From positions 1 to 9,328 of the forward strand of contig JACUUS010000089.1 of NCBI GenBank assembly GCA_014859215.1: a stretch of DNA of 9,328 nucleotides, in the 5' to 3' direction. The stretch's first letter is position 1; the number at the start of each line of letters is the position of its first letter. The translations under genes were made by a program, and so were the position numbers. This document shows, piece by piece, positions 1 through 6,280 of the stretch. Under the pieces are notes generated by a model. That model was not told the origin of the DNA. It did not search any database and worked only from the letters and a program-made list of their open reading frames with translations. The stretch is from Dehalococcoidia bacterium. GTDB lineage: Bacteria > Chloroflexota > Dehalococcoidia > SZUA-161.

Positions 1-432
1 CGAGACCATGTTTATGATGCTGCCCGACCTCTGCTCCACCATTCCCCTGCCCATAGCCTGGCAGCAGTAGTAGCAGCCCTTCAGGTTAGTGTTCAATACC
101 GCGTCCCACTCCTCCTCCTGCAGCTTCAGGAACGGCCTGACGATGTTGATGCCGGCGTTGTTCACCAGCACGTCCACCCTGCCGAACTCCGCCAATGCCC
201 GCGCGGCCATGGCGTCAACCTCGTCTTTCCTGGACACGTCTGTCTTTACGGGCAGGACCTTCGCTCCTGTCGCGCGGATGACGGAGGCGACCTGCTCCAG
301 CATCTCCATTCTCCTGCCGCAGAGCACGATGGACGCCCCGGCTTCGGCCATCCCTTTCGCGATAGCCTCCCCAAGGCCGGTACCCCCGCCGGTAATGACC
401 GCGGTTCTTCCGGTAAGATCAAAACTCTTGAT
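1..432 (-). CDS. SDR-family oxidoreductase, 3' end outside window (ATC start)
   Basis: This is the N-terminal 144 residues of a classical short-chain dehydrogenase/reductase, an NAD(P)-dependent cytosolic enzyme that probably interconverts a hydroxy and a keto group on an acyl-CoA. Visible are the Rossmann motif TGGGTGLG (residues 14-21), the NNAG motif (91-94), the catalytic Asn in NTNLKG (about 116) and the strand before the catalytic Ser (IINMVS). The Tyr-x-x-x-Lys motif lies beyond position 1. Arg residues after strand 2 (LCGRR) hint at NADP(H). No ATG, GTG or TTG exists between the in-frame stop TAG (444-442) and the Rossmann motif. The codon at the expected place is ATC (432-430), six bases after a perfect AGGAG, giving (M)KSFDLTGRTAVITGG. 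The gene follows the atypical crotonase by 9 bases, so it is last in the visible operon. Family assignment is firm; the ATC start is inferred, and a sequencing error ATG>ATC is the alternative. Confidence 0.85.
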   Translation of the reverse strand, partial: MKSFDLTGRTAVITGGGTGLGEAIAKGMAEAGASIVLCGRRMEMLEQVASVIRATGAKVLPVKTDVSRKDEVDAMAARALAEFGRVDVLVNNAGINIVRPFLKLQEEEWDAVLNTNLKGCYYCCQAMGRGMVEQRSGSIINMVS

Positions 433-438
433 GGACCT

Positions 439-443
439 CTCCT
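439..443 (-). promoter_or_regulatory. Ribosome binding site AGGAG deciding the ATC start
   Basis: A perfect AGGAG on the minus strand overlaps the TAG stop of the upstream crotonase gene and stands six bases before ATC (432-430). Its position, and the absence of any usual start codon nearby, argue that initiation occurs at ATC. Confidence 0.55.
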
Positions 444-1230
444 ATCTGCCCTTGAAATCGGGCTTGCGTCTTTCGAGAAAAGCCTTCCTGCCTTCTTTGA
501 CGTCCTCCATCAGCAGAAAGCCGGGACTGAGCAGGTCTTCCCAGCGGTAGTCGTCGTCGCAGCCCCGGTGCAGCATTCTCTTGACCGCGCGCACCGACAG
601 CGCAGGATAACCGGCTATTGTGCGGGCAAGCTCCTCCGCCTCAGCCCTGAGCTTGTCGTGCGGGACAACCTTCGAGACAAGGCCCCAGTGCTCGGCCCTA
701 GCCGCGTCGATGGTCTCGCCGGACAGGAGCATGTAGCCAAGCCTGTTACGGCCCAGCACATCCCGCCCTCTGCCGAGGGTGATTACGTGCACCGCGCCGA
801 TTCTTATGCCCTGGAGAGCGAACCGGGCTTTTTCGGAAGCGATCGCGATGTCGCTGACTATTGCGATCTTGCACCCGTACCCGTACGCGTAACCGTTCAC
901 CGCTGCGATCACCGGCTGCGGGATATTCTCGATGCGGCGGAACATGCGCGCGTCCTGCTTGATATAGTCCGTTGACTGCTTCAGGTCCTCGAACTCGAGC
1001 TCGCCGAAGTCCACGCCCGCGCTGAAGGCCTGGTCGCCCGCTCCGGTAATGATCACGGCCCTGATGTTATCGTTATCCCCGGCCCGCGCCAGGGCATGAT
1101 CGATCTCCTGAAACATCCTGAGATTGCAGGCGTTCATTTTCTCCGGGCGGTGCATGGTCAGGACGGCCACGCCGTCCTTCTCCTCGAAGAGGATAGTCTC
1201 GTAATCTCTGCTGTTCGATTTGCGCGCCAT
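442..1230 (-). CDS. Atypical crotonase-fold protein lacking both catalytic glutamates
   Basis: This 262-residue protein has the normal length and layout of the enoyl-CoA hydratase/isomerase (crotonase) family. It has the CoA-binding start (HRPEKMNA, 27-34), the first oxyanion-hole loop (AFSAGVDF, 68-75), the second (GYGCK, 117-121) and a C-terminal KPDFKGR. Aligned by eye with rat mitochondrial hydratase, catalytic Glu144 corresponds to Lys121 and Glu164 to Gly141. The Pro-Asp used by isomerases and dehalogenases is Val147-His148. It should therefore not be a standard hydratase. MenB and BadI (2-ketocyclohexanecarboxyl-CoA hydrolase) also have Gly at the Glu164 position, and the N-terminal half recalls BadI, but their GS-x-D-x-G motif is absent. 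A C-C hydrolase, thioesterase or binding role is possible. The start ATG has AGGA seven bases upstream. The gene lies 26 bases after the hydratase and 9 before the SDR. Fold is sure, activity unknown. Confidence 0.88.
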   Translation of the reverse strand: MARKSNSRDYETILFEEKDGVAVLTMHRPEKMNACNLRMFQEIDHALARAGDNDNIRAVIITGAGDQAFSAGVDFGELEFEDLKQSTDYIKQDARMFRRIENIPQPVIAAVNGYAYGYGCKIAIVSDIAIASEKARFALQGIRIGAVHVITLGRGRDVLGRNRLGYMLLSGETIDAARAEHWGLVSKVVPHDKLRAEAEELARTIAGYPALSVRAVKRMLHRGCDDDYRWEDLLSPGFLLMEDVKEGRKAFLERRKPDFKGR

Positions 1231-1256
1231 CTTATCTTCCTGCGTTTATTCCGGGA

Positions 1257-2036
1257 CTACCTCCCCTTGAACCTGGGGGGCCTTTTCTCCCTGTAAGCGT
1301 CTATCGCCTCCCGGTAGTCCTCGGTAAGTATAAGCGCCGACTGAACATCCATCGCCTGTTCGAGGCCGAACCTGGAGTCCGCCTGCTGGAAGCTCCTGTG
1401 GATGAGCTTCTTCCCCATTCCCAGGGCGAGAGGGGCCCTGGAAGCCATCTTGACGGCCACCCTGCGCACTTCCTCCGCGAAGCTGTCCCGCGGGAAGACG
1501 CGGTTCACCAGGCCGTAGTCCTCGGCCTGCTTCGCCGTGATAGTGTCGCCTGACAGGATCAGCTCCTTGGCCCTGGCCACGCCGATCAGCCAGGGAAGCC
1601 TGACGGTGGCTCCGGAATCGGGCACAATCCCGAAGTTGATTTCGGGAAGCGAGAAGGTTGCGTCCTCGGAAGCGTACCTGAGGTCGCAGCACAGGGCCAG
1701 CTCAAGCCCTCCCCCGAGCGCCGGCCCGTTGAGTGCGGCGATGGTGAGCTTCCCCATCTCCTCGAACTCGCTGAATACCCTGTTCCAGTACCTGCCCTGC
1801 CGCAGCCGGAAGGTCTCCGGCGTTATGCTTCCCACGATGCTCAGGTCCGCTCCGGCAGAGAAATAGCGCCCTGCGCCCGCGAGAAGAACGACGTTTACAT
1901 CGCGGTCCCCCTGGATATCCTGGAGAACCTCCCACATCTCGTCGAGCATCTCGAACGTAATTGCGTTCAGTTTGGCCGGGCGGTTGATTGTGATGGCGCC
2001 CACGCCCTCTGACTTCTCATAGATAACGTACTCCAT
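1257..2036 (-). CDS. Enoyl-CoA hydratase (crotonase family)
   Basis: This 259-residue protein probably adds water across the 2,3 double bond of an enoyl-CoA, the second step of beta-oxidation. The CoA-binding segment NRPAKLNA (18-25), the oxyanion-hole loops FSAGADL (59-65) and GGGLE (108-112), and both catalytic glutamates are present: Glu112 (rat Glu144) and Glu132 in LPEINFG (rat Glu164). It also has an Asp in IVPDSG (Asp140), the residue used by isomerase-type members, so hydratase/isomerase activity is possible. I chose ATG at 2036, which has GAAGGG seven bases upstream and gives MEYVIYEK. A TTG five codons earlier (2051) is in frame but has no ribosome binding site. The gene lies 58 bases after the SDR gene and 26 before the atypical crotonase, within the minus-strand operon. 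The substrate is not determinable. Confidence 0.92.
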   Translation of the reverse strand: MEYVIYEKSEGVGAITINRPAKLNAITFEMLDEMWEVLQDIQGDRDVNVVLLAGAGRYFSAGADLSIVGSITPETFRLRQGRYWNRVFSEFEEMGKLTIAALNGPALGGGLELALCCDLRYASEDATFSLPEINFGIVPDSGATVRLPWLIGVARAKELILSGDTITAKQAEDYGLVNRVFPRDSFAEEVRRVAVKMASRAPLALGMGKKLIHRSFQQADSRFGLEQAMDVQSALILTEDYREAIDAYREKRPPRFKGR

Positions 2037-2094
2037 GTTTTCACCCTTCAAATCGATTCCGGCTCAGCCTGCGTCGGAGAGGCATTCGGTGTCC

Positions 2095-2877
2095 CTAGAG
2101 GACGATACCACCGTCCACGATGACAGTCTGGCCGGTCATGTAGTTAGAAGCATCGGAAGCCAGAAAAAGCGCCACTCCCTTTATATCGTCCTTCTGTCCC
2201 AATCGCTTCATTCTGATCGCGTCCATAAGGTAATCGTGCCGCTGCTCCACCAGGTACTTCGACATCTTCGTGGCGAAATATCCGGGGGCGATGGCGTTGA
2301 CGTTGATGTTATACCGGCACCATTTATGGGCGAGATCGCGGGTGAAGGCGACTATCGCTCCCTTCGCCGCGCTGTACGCGACCGTATTGGACAGGCCGGG
2401 ATCCGGCGCGCTCACCCCTGAAATAGAGGCCATATTTATGATCTTGCCCCTGTTCTGCCTGATCATGTGCCTGCCCGCTTCCCTTGTACAGTAGAAGGTC
2501 CCGTTGAGATTAACGTCGATGGTCCTCGCCCACCTGTCCGTGGACGTTTCCTCTAGGGGCTCTTCCCAGATAAAACCCGCATTGTTGATGAGGATATCGA
2601 TGCGCCCCAACTCGGTTGCGGTCCTGTCAACGAGGGCTTTCACGTCGTCTTCGCTTGAGACATCGCAGCGCAGCGCCAGCGTGCGCATTCCCGGTCGAGC
2701 GATGGATTGGGCGGCCTCCTCGCACTGATCGAGCTTTCTCGCGCAGAGAACGATATCAGCGCCCGCTTCAGCAAGCGCCTCCGCCATCCAGAGCCCCAGC
2801 CCCTTTGAGCCTCCGGTGATGACGGCAACCCGCCCGTCCAGTCCAAAAAGATCGAATACGCTCATATTCACCCTCAT
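2095..2877 (-). CDS. SDR-family NAD(P)-dependent oxidoreductase
   Basis: This complete 260-residue classical short-chain dehydrogenase is likely a 3-hydroxyacyl-CoA dehydrogenase or 3-ketoacyl reductase in this context. Motifs in order: TGGSKGLG nucleotide loop (21-28), CDVSS (71-75), NNAG (98-101), catalytic Asn123 in DVNLNG, Ser151 in NMASISG, Tyr168 and Lys172 in YSAAK, then IAPGY (196-200) and a C-terminal VDGG. Arg47 after strand 2 (LCARK) hints at NADP(H). Two ATG starts are plausible. The one at 2877 has GAGAGAGG five bases upstream. The one at 2865 has GAGG six bases upstream and gives MSVFDLFGLDGR, the more usual N-terminus for the family. It resembles the partial SDR at the operon end, so the two may be paralogues. 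It lies 64 bases after the acyl-CoA dehydrogenase gene. Family is sure; the reaction is inferred from neighbours. Confidence 0.93.
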   Translation of the reverse strand: MRVNMSVFDLFGLDGRVAVITGGSKGLGLWMAEALAEAGADIVLCARKLDQCEEAAQSIARPGMRTLALRCDVSSEDDVKALVDRTATELGRIDILINNAGFIWEEPLEETSTDRWARTIDVNLNGTFYCTREAGRHMIRQNRGKIINMASISGVSAPDPGLSNTVAYSAAKGAIVAFTRDLAHKWCRYNINVNAIAPGYFATKMSKYLVEQRHDYLMDAIRMKRLGQKDDIKGVALFLASDASNYMTGQTVIVDGGIVL

Positions 2878-2941
2878 TCAAACCTCTCTCTCAACGGAGA
2901 AGGGTCTCTTATCGTCCGGAGCCGAATGTAGCATCAAGGCA

Positions 2942-4456
2942 TCAAAAGACTTCCCTCTCTTTATCCACGAACTCGGGGAAGAATTTGTAGTACTCCAGGG
3001 GTTTTGCCTTCTTGAGTCCCTCATAGGTGGCCTTGGCCAGCGCGATGCTTCCCCGTTTCCTGTAAAGGGCTATATCTCTGTCCTTTTCCATGGCGAGCAG
3101 GTACCTGTCGAGGTCTTCCGCCGTCAGTCCCAGTCTTTCCATAAGTTCCTCCCGCTCCATGTAAAGCGCGGGGTGCAGGCAGTAGAAATCCGCCAGCGTG
3201 TTCAGTATTTGCCTGTTCGCCTCGGGGGCCGCAATGCTTCTCGGAGTGACGGGTTTCCTGCTCGCGCTGCGCAGGGTCAGGTAGTCCTTCAGCCAGAGCC
3301 TCCAGACCAGGTGCTGCATGAGCTCGTTGGCCCCGGCGCCGATTTCGATGAGCTTGGAGTCCCGCATAAGCCTTTCAACGGGGTAGTTGCGCATGTATCC
3401 GTCGCCGCCGTGGCACTGCACGGAATCGAGAACTGTCTGCATCAGGGACTGCGTGGCGAACACCTTGGCGATCGTGCAGCCCAGGGGAACATCCATGCCG
3501 AGGTCCATCTTGTGGGCCGAGTAGAACACGAGCAGGCCTATCAGTTCCGTCCTGGTCACCATATCCCCGCACATGGTCTGGACGCCGGGTATCTCCGCAA
3601 GCGTCTGGTTAAAGGCCACGCGCCGCGTCACGTAGTCGGCGGTGGCGGCAATGGCGGCCCGGGACGTTCCCACCGCGCCGGCTGCGACTCCCAGTCTCTC
3701 GATATTGAGGGCGTCGGTGAGGACCTTCCACCCGTCGCCCTCATTCAGGATCATATTCTCCCTGGGCACCCGCACGTTATCGAAGTCCAGAACGGCGTGC
3801 CGGGATCCGAAGCGGCCCATGGGATCGTGTATGGCCTCCACGGAAAACCCCGGTGTGCCCTTTTCCACCACGAACGCGCTCAGGTGGCGGTAGTTCTTGC
3901 GGTCTTCGGGATCATCACTGGTCCTGCAATAGGTCACATACAGGTTGGCGATACCGCCGAGCGTGATGAAACGCTTCTTCCCATTGATGAAGTACTCGTC
4001 ACCTTGAAGCCGGGCTGTAGCCTGGATATTGGCGGCATCGGAGCCCATGAAAGGTTCGGTGATGACGATGGCAGCGAAAAGGTCTCCGGTGGCCAGTCGC
4101 GGAAGCCATCTTCTCTTCTGCTGCTCAGTGCCAAACCTGACCAATGGCGAGTACCCATAGAGGGTAGTCTCGTAGAAATCCACCGCGACGGGCGCGCCGC
4201 GTGCGATCTCTTCCAGGATGATGCAGAATCCGGTTGTCTTGCCTATGCCCCGTCCCATGCCGCCGTATTCCTCGGGGATGAAGACCCCGAACCAGCCCTT
4301 CGCGCCCATTGCCTCGAACCAGTTCCAGGGGAATTTCTTGGTCCGCTCAATCTCATCTATGTCTCTTCTGATAACGTTGTCGGCGAAATCCGCCACCTCG
4401 TCTGCCAGCTTCTTTTCCGCGTCATTCCACCAGAGGTACTTCTCTCCCGTATACAT
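2942..4456 (-). CDS. Acyl-CoA dehydrogenase with C-terminal extension
   Basis: This FAD-dependent acyl-CoA dehydrogenase would form the 2,3 double bond of an acyl-CoA and pass electrons to an electron-transfer flavoprotein. At 504 residues it exceeds the usual 380-400. The N-terminal helical domain carries FIPEEYGGMG (59-68). The middle domain has ITEPFMGSDAANIQATA (132-148) and INGKKRFITLG (157-167). The C-terminal helical domain has the FAD-binding segment QCHGGDGYMRNYPVERLMRD (347-366). The position of the MCAD catalytic Glu376 is Ala374 (IGAGANE). A Glu at 253 (LNIERLG) sits where isovaleryl-CoA and long-chain acyl-CoA dehydrogenases keep their catalytic base, so Glu253 is the likely base. 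Residues from about 390 form an extra Lys/Glu/Tyr-rich segment. The ATG has AGGAG six bases upstream. It is the first gene of the minus-strand operon. A branched or cyclic substrate is a guess from the Glu position. Confidence 0.93.
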   Translation of the reverse strand: MYTGEKYLWWNDAEKKLADEVADFADNVIRRDIDEIERTKKFPWNWFEAMGAKGWFGVFIPEEYGGMGRGIGKTTGFCIILEEIARGAPVAVDFYETTLYGYSPLVRFGTEQQKRRWLPRLATGDLFAAIVITEPFMGSDAANIQATARLQGDEYFINGKKRFITLGGIANLYVTYCRTSDDPEDRKNYRHLSAFVVEKGTPGFSVEAIHDPMGRFGSRHAVLDFDNVRVPRENMILNEGDGWKVLTDALNIERLGVAAGAVGTSRAAIAATADYVTRRVAFNQTLAEIPGVQTMCGDMVTRTELIGLLVFYSAHKMDLGMDVPLGCTIAKVFATQSLMQTVLDSVQCHGGDGYMRNYPVERLMRDSKLIEIGAGANELMQHLVWRLWLKDYLTLRSASRKPVTPRSIAAPEANRQILNTLADFYCLHPALYMEREELMERLGLTAEDLDRYLLAMEKDRDIALYRKRGSIALAKATYEGLKKAKPLEYYKFFPEFVDKEREVF

Positions 4457-4526
4457 GGCGCACTCCTGAGTTTATTTTGCTCGGGCGCGATCTAATCCGT
4501 CCACCCACGCAATCATGCGGGAGGGT

Positions 4527-4556
4527 AGTTGAAGGCAGTTTTCCCCCTTTTCAACT
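4527..4556. repeat. 7-bp inverted repeat in the operon leader
   Basis: AGTTGAA (4527-4533) and TTCAACT (4550-4556) are perfect inverted repeats separated by 16 bases rich in G/C runs. They lie about 70-100 bases before the acyl-CoA dehydrogenase start, within the predicted leader transcript. This could be an operator or an RNA stem. It has no T-tract, so it is not an intrinsic terminator. Confidence 0.35.
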
Positions 4557-4599
4557 CTTCCGCCAGGCAATAAAAGGTTGAGAAAGCTTGCAGCCGTGT

Positions 4600-4716
4600 T
4601 CATTTCGGGCGATGTTCAGAGGGATGAGGGATGCTATGGATGATCGCGAGCGATGAATTCTGCTTGCCCCCGTGTAATACACTGGGCCGGGGCTCCCTTC
4701 TACGATGACCGTACAT
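4600..4716 (-). CDS. Possible 38-residue leader ORF (speculative)
   Basis: A short ORF starts with ATG at 4716, seven bases after an AGGA, about 22 bases downstream of the predicted transcription start of the operon. It ends with TGA at 4602-4600. The product would be basic and rich in His, Arg and Pro (begins MYGHRRREPRP). It has no run of a single amino acid typical of attenuator leader peptides, and I recognise no family. The rest of the 4457-4744 leader holds the two inverted repeats listed separately and nothing else I can name. Chance occurrence is likely. Confidence 0.15.
   Translation of the reverse strand: MYGHRRREPRPSVLHGGKQNSSLAIIHSIPHPSEHRPK
4666..4687. repeat. Imperfect palindrome with GTGTA-A-TACAC core
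   Basis: The core GTGTA A TACAC (4672-4682) is a perfect inverted repeat with a one-base centre. It is flanked by GCCC (4666-4669) and GGGC (4684-4687), with unequal spacers. It lies about 55-70 bases downstream of the predicted operon transcription start. This fits a dimeric repressor operator or an RNA hairpin; the regulator is unknown. Confidence 0.35.
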
Positions 4717-4744
4717 CAGGGCTTCCTCGCCTTCGGGTGGCTCG

Positions 4745-4773
4745 ATTATAGATAACGATCGCGGTCAAGTCAA
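4745..4773 (-). promoter_or_regulatory. Sigma70-type promoter of the acyl-CoA dehydrogenase operon
   Basis: On the minus strand TTGACT (-35, 4773-4768) is followed after exactly 17 bases by a perfect TATAAT (-10, 4750-4745). Transcription would start near 4738, leaving about 280 bases before the ATG at 4456. This is the best promoter match in the window and the most AT-rich part of the gap. Confidence 0.65.
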
Positions 4774-4782
4774 CGCATGCGT
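4773..4782. repeat. Perfect 10-bp palindrome ACGCATGCGT between divergent promoters
   Basis: ACGCATGCGT touches the outer edge of the minus-strand -35 box and lies about 20 bases upstream of the plus-strand -35 candidate. It is well placed for a regulator acting on both directions. The regulator is not identified. Confidence 0.3.
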
Positions 4783-4802
4783 ATTCGCACCCTTGGGAGC
4801 GC

Positions 4803-4831
4803 TGGACTTTGAATGCCCCTGCTTTTAGAAT
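4803..4831 (+). promoter_or_regulatory. Candidate promoter of the split acyl-CoA synthetase gene
   Basis: TGGACT (4803-4808) and TAGAAT (4826-4831) are 17 bases apart, matching the sigma70 consensus at 4/6 and 5/6. The start would fall near 4838, giving a leader of about 16 bases to ATG 4854. The only ribosome binding site is a weak GAAG (4843-4846). Confidence 0.4.
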
Positions 4832-4853
4832 GGAGCCTGGCTGAAGCGCTGTG

Positions 4854-6280
4854 ATGAATCCTCCAAACCTGAGGCATTTCCTCGAACCACGCCCTGTCGC
4901 TATTGTGAGCGCCAGGCCCGGTGAAGCCCACCAGCCTTTCACCATCCTTGAAAACCTGCTCAACTCCGGCTGGCGCAGAAGCATATACCCGGTGAATCCG
5001 AATTACGAGGAAATGCTCGGCCTGAAATGCTATGCCGACCTGGCCGTAATCCCCGCGCAGGTAGACCTCGCCGTAGTGGCCACCTCACGCGGGGCTGTGC
5101 CCGCTGTCATCGGGGAATGCGCGCGGTATGGTATAAGGTCGGCCATAGTAGTGAGCAACGGGTTTGCCGATGCAGGCCCGGAGGGCAGGAAGCTGCGGGA
5201 AGAGCTTGCTTCCCTGGCAGGTCCGGCGTGAGGATACTCGGCCCCAACACGGTGGGCTCGGCCAACGCATTTACCGGATTCACCACGTCGCCGTTCAAAC
5301 AGACTGACTTCAGGAGAAGGCCGATCGGGGTGGTATGCCAGACGGGCATGTTCTTCGGCACGCTCGGTCGCGCCAGGCTGCTGGGGAAGGGACTCGACAT
5401 CGGGAATGCCGCCGATATCGACCTCGCCGAGGCTGTCGAGTACTTCGCCGAGGACCCCGAGGTAAAAGTGATCATACTCCACATGGAGGGCGCCGCCGAC
5501 GGCAGGCGTTTCATGGAGTCGGCGTCCAGGGTTACCCGCAGAAAACCTGTGGTGGTTATGAAGACCGCGCACAGCGAGCGGGCTGCCGTAACGGCTCAGA
5601 CCCATACCGGCTCCGTGGTGGGAAGCGACCATGTCTGGAATGCGGCTCTCAGGCAGTGCGGGGTAATCCGTGCCTCCACTCCCAGCGAGCTTGGCGACCT
5701 GGCGAGGGCCTTTGCCTACCTTCCCTTGATGCAGGATAGAGGTACGGGCATAATTAGCGGCAGCGGTGGAGTGGGAATCATGGCGATGGACGCTTGCGCC
5801 GGGCACGGCCTTGATGTGCCGCGGCTTTCCTCGACCGTAAAGGAGGGTTTTCGCGACCTGTGTCCTCCCTGGTTCGAGGTCGAAAACCCGGTTGATCTAT
5901 GGCCGGTGTTCATAGGGTCCAACCGCCCGCTGGCGGAGAGTCTTCAAAGACTGCTGCGAGGCGTCCTCTCCCAGCCGGACATCAGCGGTGTTGTGCTGTT
6001 TGCGGGCGCATGGTTCGAAAGCCTCGATCCGCCTCTGACGGAGATTATAGGCACAATGGCGGATGCCTGGCCGGGGAAGCCTGTAGCGCTCTGCCCCTAT
6101 GAAGGATGGGTTTATGATATTACAGCCCACGACCTTGCGGGCAGGCTGGAGGATATGGGAAAGGGCGCGGTCTTCTCCATCCCGGAGGAAGCGGTCGCGG
6201 TATTGGCCTCCCTGGCTGATTACGCGGAGTTCTTGCGCGATTCCCGGCCTAAGGCTCCCGACCTTCGTGATGCTGGATGA
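4854..6280 (+). pseudogene. Acyl-CoA synthetase (NDP-forming) alpha-type protein, broken in two frames near 5220
   Basis: Read across both frames this is a full-length alpha subunit (about 475 residues) of NDP-forming acyl-CoA synthetase, which links CoA-thioester and nucleotide chemistry through a phosphohistidine. The first frame (4854-5231) gives the CoA-binding Rossmann part: LEPRPVAIV, YPVNPNYEEMLGLKCY, VDLAVVAT. It then reads LREELASLAG and stops at TGA 5229-5231. The family motif that should follow, VRILGPN, continues in the -1 frame to 6280. That frame includes the active-site His in THTGSVVG (codon 5603-5605). One base is missing around 5215-5222 relative to an intact gene. Alternatively a GTG at 5228 overlaps the stop as GTGA with AGG six bases upstream, allowing coupled translation of two halves (125 and 350 residues). 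The usual GPNC motif is GPNT here. ATG 4854 was preferred to GTG 4851. The 3' end overlaps the convergent intact paralogue by 32 bases. Confidence 0.82.

Noticed and set aside
2049..2051. TTG as start of the enoyl-CoA hydratase
   Set aside because: The TTG is part of the region supplying GAAGGG for the ATG at 2036, and the five extra residues match nothing in the family.
2816..4495. A 559-codon open frame on the plus strand opposite the acyl-CoA dehydrogenase
   Set aside because: It mirrors the real gene in GC-rich DNA, resembles no protein family, runs through the intergenic gaps on both sides, and the opposite strand encodes an unmistakable dehydrogenase with a good ribosome binding site.
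4700..4984. A 94-codon minus-strand frame across the divergent promoter region
   Set aside because: It overlaps the N-terminal coding part of the synthetase and both promoters, and has no recognisable domain.
5190..5231. Programmed -1 ribosomal frameshift in the split synthetase
   Set aside because: No X-XXY-YYZ slippery heptamer is present in the overlap of the two frames near the homology junction. A deletion or a stop/start coupling explains it better.
5030..5806. A 258-codon open frame on the minus strand opposite the split synthetase gene
   Set aside because: No family motifs. The plus strand carries the conserved synthetase motifs, including HTGS, over the same bases.
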